Program-made: the position numbers and the translations under genes
Source of the DNA: Bradyrhizobium sp. NAS96.2
Lineage (GTDB): Bacteria; Pseudomonadota; Alphaproteobacteria; Rhizobiales; Xanthobacteraceae
Direction of reading: 5' to 3'
Assembly: GCF_001908235.1 (NCBI RefSeq)
Contig: NZ_LGHK01000038.1
Location: forward strand, 1 to 46,278
Length of the DNA stretch: 46,278 bases
Part shown: positions 42,016 through 46,278 of the stretch, in pieces
Layout: each line of letters starts with the position of its first letter
How positions within the stretch are numbered: position 1 is the first letter of the stretch
The notes under the pieces: generated by a model
What the model saw: the letters and a program-made list of their open reading frames with translations, nothing else
Databases searched by the model: none
Told to the model about the DNA's origin: nothing

Positions 42016-42120
42016 CCCGTCATCCTGAGGAGCGCGTAGCGCGTCTCGAAGGATCGACGGCCACCGGCCGCGCCGATTCATCCTTCGAGGCTCGCTCCGC
42101 TCGCGCCTCAGGATGACGGG
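42016..42120. repeat. Dispersed palindromic repeat D
   Basis: Outer arms CCCGTCATCCTGAGG and CCTCAGGATGACGGG form a perfect 15-bp inverted repeat; inner words GCGTCTCGAAGGAT and ATCCTTCGAGGC form another. A second, interrupted copy is at 46074-46169. Confidence 0.85.
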
Positions 42121-42137
42121 TACACATTCCCTCCCCG

Positions 42138-42221
42138 CGTCATTGCGAGCGAAGCGAAGCAATCCATCGCGCCGCAAGCTGAGGCATGGATTGCTTCGTC
42201 GCTTCGCTCCTCGCAATGACG
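42138..42221. repeat. Dispersed palindromic repeat C
   Basis: Arms CGTCATTGCGAG and CTCGCAATGACG with inner GAAGCAATCCATC / GCATGGATTGCTTC, as at 28371-28455. It lies 17 bases after repeat D, and both lie downstream of the convergent DUF6537-like gene. Confidence 0.85.
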
Positions 42222-42241
42222 GCGGAGAGCATCTGCCCTCT

Positions 42242-43150
42242 TCAACGCGACTCGGCCGCCGGCACACGGGCGCGAATCTCCGCGATCTTGCGCTTGAGCG
42301 ACGCCTGCCGCGGATCGGGCATGATGGCGGCGCGGGCCTCGGTGATGGCGGCGGCAAGGTCGGGAAGCGCGAGCACGCCGTCGAAGGTCGGCTTGACCAG
42401 CCCGTCGATGATCACGTGCCAATCCGCGATGCCCTGGCGATAGGGATCGCCGTAACCCTGGATCATGGTCGCGGTCTCGACGATGGCCGGGGCTGCGGCC
42501 GGCTGCTTGGTCAGGCTGCGGTCGATCATGTGCAGCCAGCGCTCGACCCAGACCCGCTCCTTGGCATAGCGCCCCGAGAACAGCCGCCAGCGTTTCAGCC
42601 CCGCCTCGATCCTGAGCCGGCGAACGCTGAAGCGGGTGTTGGCGCTGAAGCGGATCGAGACCCGGCGGCGGCGCCAGCCGAACTGATCGAGCACGGCAAG
42701 CACCGGATCGGCGACCATCTCCGGCAAGGCATCGATCAGCTCGTCGAGGCGGAGCTTCTTGACGTCGTCGGCGGAGCGCGCCGGAAGGCCGCCCGCCGCA
42801 TTGACCTCGCCGAGCTTGAGCTGCGCGATGCGGATCGCATCCTCATAGGCCATGCGCTCCGCCATCAGCCGCGCGATCTCGGCGAGCAACGCGTCGTCGA
42901 CGCCGCGGCGGCCGACGAAGCGCTTGAGCCGGTCGATATAGAGCTGGGCGTAGCTCGTGCTCTGATAGGCGATCAACAGATGGATGGCCTCGGTGACGGC
43001 CGGCCTGAGATGATCCGGGCAGGCGTCGGGCAGCACCGGCGGCCCTTCGTCCTCATCGCCGATGATATCGGCAAACAGGTAACGGAGCGAAGCCAGCAGA
43101 CTGTCGTCATCCGGCACTGCGGCGCCTCCAGAACTGGTCGCGGGGCTCAC
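42242..43150 (-). CDS. Stand-alone DUF6537-like protein
   Basis: 302 residues. The segment STSYAQLYIDRLKRFVGRRG, then LMAERMAYEDAIRIAQLKLG, resembles the DUF6537 domain that forms the C-terminal part of some indolepyruvate oxidoreductase proteins. Here the catalytic ketoacid-oxidoreductase domains are absent, and the short N-terminus is unrelated. The start ATG overlaps the stop of the upstream cyclic-nucleotide-binding gene (ATGA), so it is a purposeful operon partner rather than a random fragment. Its biochemical role is unknown. Confidence 0.7.
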   Translation of the reverse strand: MSPATSSGGAAVPDDDSLLASLRYLFADIIGDEDEGPPVLPDACPDHLRPAVTEAIHLLIAYQSTSYAQLYIDRLKRFVGRRGVDDALLAEIARLMAERMAYEDAIRIAQLKLGEVNAAGGLPARSADDVKKLRLDELIDALPEMVADPVLAVLDQFGWRRRRVSIRFSANTRFSVRRLRIEAGLKRWRLFSGRYAKERVWVERWLHMIDRSLTKQPAAAPAIVETATMIQGYGDPYRQGIADWHVIIDGLVKPTFDGVLALPDLAAAITEARAAIMPDPRQASLKRKIAEIRARVPAAESR

Positions 43151-43815
43151 GCAGGTTTTGGCTCCGCGACCTGTGGGGTGGCGTGCTGCGCGAGCCGCTG
43201 CTCGAGCGTCGCGATATTCTGGAACAGACGGGCGCTGAACAGACGCAGCAGGTAGAAGCCGAACGCCGGGTTCTGGACGTAAAGCTGCTCGACCTGGTCA
43301 TAGGTCACCGACAGCACCATGCCGGTTTCGGCGCACTCCAGCGTCTGGGTTCGCGTGTTCGACGGCGACAGCATGCCGAACTCACCGACGAGGGCGCCGA
43401 CCGGCAGCTCGATGCCGGATTCGACCAGGCGGAAGCGGCCGCTGACGATGTAGAAGATGCTGTCGGCCTTCTCGTCCTTGTAGAACAGGACCTCGCCCGC
43501 GGTGCATTTGCGCTCCGTCGTGAACGGCCGGAGCCAATCCATCGACAGATCGCTGTTGACCGATTTCTTCACGCTGCGGACCAGTTGCAACATCTGGTGC
43601 AGACGATAGGTGTTCACCGGCAGCAGCACGGCATGCAGGATCAGCGTCGCGTAATTGTGGGTCGGGACCGCGGTCGCGATCAGGATGATGTTGGTCAGGA
43701 TGGCGAAGACGCGCAACGGGATCATGGTCCGCATCGACAGCGTCGCGACCACGAAGATCGATGCGAAGAAACTGCCGGCGGCGCCGGCGTGCTCCGCGAG
43801 ATGTGAGGTATCCAT
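43147..43815 (-). CDS. Membrane-anchored cyclic-nucleotide-binding domain protein
   Basis: 222 residues from the ATG at 43815; a TTG at 43836 is an alternative. Two or three hydrophobic segments (FFASIFVVATLSM, MIPLRVFAILTNIILIATAV, ATLILHAVLLPV) precede a linker and a cyclic-nucleotide-type barrel with RKCTAGEVLFYKDEKADSIF, YIVSGRFRLVE and GALVGEFGMLSPSNTRTQTL. The membrane-plus-barrel plan resembles Popeye-domain-like bacterial proteins. No HTH follows. It is divergent from a cyclic-nucleotide-gated K+ channel gene, so both may respond to the same messenger. Confidence 0.82.
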   Translation of the reverse strand: MDTSHLAEHAGAAGSFFASIFVVATLSMRTMIPLRVFAILTNIILIATAVPTHNYATLILHAVLLPVNTYRLHQMLQLVRSVKKSVNSDLSMDWLRPFTTERKCTAGEVLFYKDEKADSIFYIVSGRFRLVESGIELPVGALVGEFGMLSPSNTRTQTLECAETGMVLSVTYDQVEQLYVQNPAFGFYLLRLFSARLFQNIATLEQRLAQHATPQVAEPKPA

Positions 43816-44141
43816 CGGAAACCAGCCAATGCTCAAGAAGTGAACAAGATCGCCTTATTAGTCGTTTCATTCCTGCCGAGGTTGCCTGTCCTCGCGTCGG
43901 CGGCCAGCATCCCTGATATACGGGGGAAAAGCGACGATTTGTCTGATTTCTCACATTCGCGGGCGCAAAAACGGGCCAACATGGTTAGGCCATTCGTCCA
44001 ACATATGGGACTTTCGCCGCGATCACGCCGCCGCGGCCTGCGCGTTGACGGCCTCAACCGGGAGAGGCACGTTGTGACAAAGGCTCCGCCGCTCGCAGGG
44101 CCTTGATTCCAGCAGTTCAGCGACAGGCAAGCTCCGTTCCG
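43816..44141. other. Divergent intergenic region
   Basis: 326 bases between the cyclic-nucleotide-binding gene and the channel gene. An open frame at 43840-44106 lacks domain-like sequence or a ribosome site. The region is relatively AT-rich near 43900-44010 and presumably holds both promoters; no site was assigned. Confidence 0.4.
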
Positions 44142-45254
44142 ATGTCCAAGCCGCTCGTCCTTCCGGCCTTGACGCGCTTCGTTTCCGCCACCGCCGGCCG
44201 CAACATGACCACGGCGGCCTATGTCGCGGTCACGGTCGGCGTCGCCATGATGACGCTGCTGACGGTCACGCCGGCCTATGACGCGGTGCCGCACTGGGTC
44301 GATGCGCTGCTGTGGGTCTGCCTTGCCTATTTCGTGTTCGAATGGCTGGTGCGGCTGCGTCACATGCGGCGGCAGGACAAGTTCTGGTTCTACCAGCTGT
44401 CCAGCGCCGGCATCGTCGATGCGATCGGCGCGCTGGCGGTGCCGCTGGCGCTGCTCGCCGGCCTCGAGCCGAAGACCGCATGGCTGCTCGGCGTGCTCTG
44501 GGTGCTCAAGGTGGTGCCGGGCATTCCCGGCCTGCGCCAGCTCCGCCGCGTGCTGGTGGTCGAATCCGGCCCGCTGCTCAGCGTGCTCGTGATCTTCCTG
44601 ATGGTGGTGTTCCTGGCCTCGGTCGCCGAATACTTCCTGGAGCGGGACGTCCAGCCGCAAACCTTCGGCAGCGTGCCGGCGGCGCTGTGGTGGGCGGTGG
44701 TGACGCTGACCACGACCGGCTATGGCGATGTGGTGCCGATCACCCCGCTCGGCCGCATGGTCGCCGCCATGGTGATGATCTCGGGCCTCGGCGTGTTCGG
44801 GTTGTGGACCGGTATTCTGGCGACCGGCTTTGCCGCGGAGACCCGCCGCGACAATTTCCTGAGAACCTGGGAGACCGTCAGCAAGGTGCCGTTCTTCGCG
44901 CATCTCGGCCCCGCCGCGATCGCCGACGTCACCCAGGTGCTGCGGACCATCGACCTGCCGCCGCGCACCATGATCATCCGCAAGGACACCAACGGCGACT
45001 GCATGTATTTCGTCGCCGCCGGCGAGGTCGAGGTCGACCTGCCCGGACGCAAGGTCAAGCTCGGCGAGGGCGCGTTCTTCGGCGAGATGGCGCTGCTCGG
45101 CAACGCCAAACGCGGCGCCAGCGTCGCGACCAGCAAGGTGACCCGCCTGTTGGTGCTTGACCTGGTCGATTTCCGCTTGTTGATGGCAAGGCATCCCGAT
45201 CTCGCCGAGACCATCGACGCCGAGGCGAAGCGGCGCGAACGTGAGAACCAATGA
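44142..45254 (+). CDS. Cyclic-nucleotide-gated potassium channel (MlotiK1-like)
   Basis: 370 residues. Six membrane segments lead to a pore with ERDVQPQTFGSVPAALWWAV and the selectivity filter TLTTTGYGD (about 188-196), then GLGVFGLWTGILATGF as the S6 helix. A C-terminal cyclic-nucleotide-binding barrel has KDTNGDCMYFVAAGEVEV and the phosphate cassette FFGEMALLGNAKRGASVAT with the binding Arg retained. The match to MlotiK1 of Mesorhizobium loti, a cAMP-gated K+ channel without a charged voltage sensor, is strong along the length. Its stop overlaps the possible first ATG of the next gene. Confidence 0.92.
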   Translation: MSKPLVLPALTRFVSATAGRNMTTAAYVAVTVGVAMMTLLTVTPAYDAVPHWVDALLWVCLAYFVFEWLVRLRHMRRQDKFWFYQLSSAGIVDAIGALAVPLALLAGLEPKTAWLLGVLWVLKVVPGIPGLRQLRRVLVVESGPLLSVLVIFLMVVFLASVAEYFLERDVQPQTFGSVPAALWWAVVTLTTTGYGDVVPITPLGRMVAAMVMISGLGVFGLWTGILATGFAAETRRDNFLRTWETVSKVPFFAHLGPAAIADVTQVLRTIDLPPRTMIIRKDTNGDCMYFVAAGEVEVDLPGRKVKLGEGAFFGEMALLGNAKRGASVATSKVTRLLVLDLVDFRLLMARHPDLAETIDAEAKRRERENQ

Positions 45255-45265
45255 TGGAGACCAAG

Positions 45266-46051
45266 ATGGCTGACGCGGCCGACACCGCCAGCGGACCCGT
45301 GCTCGAAATTGCGGGCGCGCGCGCCACGATCCGCCTCAACCGGCCGAAGCACCTCAACCGCCTGCAGGCCGAGGACCTCGGCGAGCTCGTCCGCCTGTTC
45401 GACCGGATCGAGGCCGATCCCGCGATCCGGGTGCTGGTGCTGACCGGAACCGGCCGGGCATTCTCGGCGGGCTACGATCTCAACTCGGTGGCCGAGCGCG
45501 CGGTGAGCGCCAACGAGCAGCAGAGCGCGGGCTCGGCGTTCGAGGTCGTGGTCAACCGCCTCGAGGATTTGAGCGTGCCGACGATCTGCCGGCTCAATGG
45601 CGGCGTCTATGGCGGCTCGACCGACCTTGCGCTCGCCTGCGACTTCCGCATCGGCGTCGATACCGCCGAGATGTTCATGCCGGCGGCGCGGCTCGGCCTG
45701 CACTATTACAAGAGCGGCATCCAGCGCTACGTCACGCGGCTCGGCGTCGACAACGCCAAGATGCTGTTCCTGACCGCGCAGAAGATCACCGCGCCGGAGA
45801 TGCTGCGGATCGGCTACCTCACCGCGATGGTGTCGCTCGACCTGCTCGACGAGGAGGTCGACAGGCTGGCGACGATCCTGGCCGGCAACGCACCGAAGGC
45901 GATGGCCGGCATGAAGCGCGCGATCAACGAGTTCGCCCGCGGCGAGCTGGATGAGGCCGCCGCCGACGCCCGCCACCGCGACAGCATGCGCGGCGACGAG
46001 ATCAAGGAAGGCATCAAGGCCTTCGCCGAGAAGCGGGCGCCAAGGTTTTAG
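45266..46051 (+). CDS. Enoyl-CoA hydratase/isomerase (crotonase) family protein
   Basis: 261 residues from the ATG at 45266 (GGAGA upstream); an ATG at 45251 overlapping the channel stop is possible. Crotonase marks are AIRLNRPKHLNRL-like start, GRAFSAGYDLNS and NGGVYGGSTDLALACDFRIG. The two acids of hydratases are changed: the first is Asp (GGSTDLA) and the second is replaced by Ala in FMPAARLGLHYY. It is therefore unlikely to be a normal hydratase and may act as an isomerase, hydrolase or lyase. It is translationally close to the K+ channel gene. Confidence 0.87.
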   Translation: MADAADTASGPVLEIAGARATIRLNRPKHLNRLQAEDLGELVRLFDRIEADPAIRVLVLTGTGRAFSAGYDLNSVAERAVSANEQQSAGSAFEVVVNRLEDLSVPTICRLNGGVYGGSTDLALACDFRIGVDTAEMFMPAARLGLHYYKSGIQRYVTRLGVDNAKMLFLTAQKITAPEMLRIGYLTAMVSLDLLDEEVDRLATILAGNAPKAMAGMKRAINEFARGELDEAAADARHRDSMRGDEIKEGIKAFAEKRAPRF

Positions 46052-46073
46052 GGCACCGCCCCACACTATCAGC

Positions 46074-46169
46074 ACCGTCACCCTGAGGAGCGCGCATCGC
46101 GCGCGTCTCGAAGGGTCAACGGCCCGGCTGCTGGCCGTGCATCCTTCGAGACACGCTACGCGCTCCTCA
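46074..46169. repeat. Dispersed repeat D, interrupted by an insertion sequence
   Basis: The left arm ACCGTCACCCTGAGGAGCGCG and the inner words CTCGAAGGGT and ATCCTTCGAGACACG are present, but the right arm stops at CGCTCCTCA where the IS end begins. The intact copy at 42016-42120 shows what is missing. Confidence 0.75.
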
Positions 46170-46278
46170 GAGTCTGACTCATAAATCATCGCCCCCTATC
46201 TGCAGCGGCAAGTCTGCGGGTCAGGAGTCTGATGTGTGCAATCAGCAGCCAGGCAGCTTCGGTTGCCACCGTCGCCTC
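46170..46278. mobile_element. End of an IS5-like insertion sequence
   Basis: Beginning with GAGTCTGACTC, the sequence departs from repeat D and encodes a transposase C-terminus on the minus strand. The target TCA at the junction fits the TNA preference of the IS427 group. The other end lies beyond the window. Confidence 0.6.
46186..46278 (-). CDS. IS5-family transposase, C-terminal part
   Basis: The last 30 codons are visible, ending AAWLLIAHIRLLTRRLAAAD and then RGR. The AWLxIAxIRLLTRR pattern is the usual C-terminus of one IS5-family transposase group of Bradyrhizobium. The stop is 16 bases inside the element end. The DDE catalytic core lies outside the window. Confidence 0.55.
   Translation of the reverse strand, partial: EATVATEAAWLLIAHIRLLTRRLAAADRGR

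Noticed and set aside
42113..43255. 380-codon plus-strand open frame opposite the DUF6537-like gene
   Set aside because: It starts inside repeats D and C and has antisense composition; the minus-strand gene has normal starts and overlaps.
43840..44106. 88-codon open frame in the divergent region before the channel gene
   Set aside because: The beginning looks like a signal peptide by chance, but there is no ribosome site and the rest is Arg-rich and structureless.
43833..45251. 472-codon antisense frame opposite the K+ channel
   Set aside because: The plus strand encodes an unambiguous channel with filter TTTGYGD; the antisense product is His/Gln/Arg-rich without motifs.

Overview
The window reads as chromosomal DNA of a GC-rich alphaproteobacterium of the Bradyrhizobium/Rhodopseudomonas type. 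The evidence is strong C/G third-position bias, long antisense open frames, dispersed palindromic intergenic repeats, lignin-aromatic catabolism genes in an order recalling the Rhodopseudomonas palustris cou/tar locus, and several short proteins of the kind found in Bradyrhizobium. This is inferred from gene content; no rRNA or tRNA was seen. All family names come from motif recognition; no database search was run.

Layout. (1) 1-6942: five tandem paralogous periplasmic substrate-binding proteins of the branched-chain amino acid ABC type. The first four are each followed by a related intrinsic terminator, and none has a permease or ATPase beside it. (2) 7156-12692: glycerate 2-kinase, a GNAT/FemAB-like acyltransferase, a solitary HpnG-like hopanoid phosphorylase, a frameshifted saccharopine-dehydrogenase-like gene and an adenosine-specific kinase. 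(3) 12801-29198: a hydroxycinnamate (p-coumarate/ferulate) module. It has a MarR regulator, a divergent ABC operon (permease, permease-ATPase fusion, ATPase), its binding protein, a 4-hydroxybenzoyl-CoA-type thioesterase, an SDR, a feruloyl/coumaroyl-CoA synthetase, an enoyl-CoA hydratase, a DUF3237 protein, a TRAP transporter, and divergently pobA (4-hydroxybenzoate 3-hydroxylase) and a PaaI-type thioesterase. (4) 29215-35925: LysR with a divergent FMN-binding oxidase-like gene, a GST/small-protein/WYL-regulator group sharing one operator type, a YkgJ-like gene, a DUF3307 gene and an unusual double-anchored TAXI protein. (5) 36454-41994: a field of small stress-type genes with two Crp/Fnr regulators, three paralogous short basic proteins, two DUF6894 proteins and a PRC-barrel gene behind a perfect EcfG-type promoter. 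(6) 42242-46051: a stand-alone DUF6537-like protein, a membrane cyclic-nucleotide-binding protein, a divergent MlotiK1-like cyclic-nucleotide-gated K+ channel, and a crotonase. (7) 46170-46278: one end of an IS5-like element inserted into an intergenic repeat.

How the genes fit together. Hydroxycinnamates would enter by the ABC and TRAP systems, be activated to CoA thioesters, be shortened, be released by the thioesterase as 4-hydroxybenzoate and be hydroxylated by PobA to protocatechuate. A thiolase or aldehyde dehydrogenase for the middle step is not in the window. AT-rich inverted repeats overlap the predicted -10 regions of couA and tarP, and another lies beside the divergent ABC operon, which suggests repression, probably by the MarR protein.

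Two genes (the saccharopine-dehydrogenase-like gene and couA) are broken by one extra base in a C/G run, so assembly errors are a real possibility. The most interesting unexplained signals are the orphan binding-protein array, the paired operators of the WYL regulon, the small basic proteins whose Shine-Dalgarno sequence lies inside a conserved hairpin, and the couA/tarP operators.
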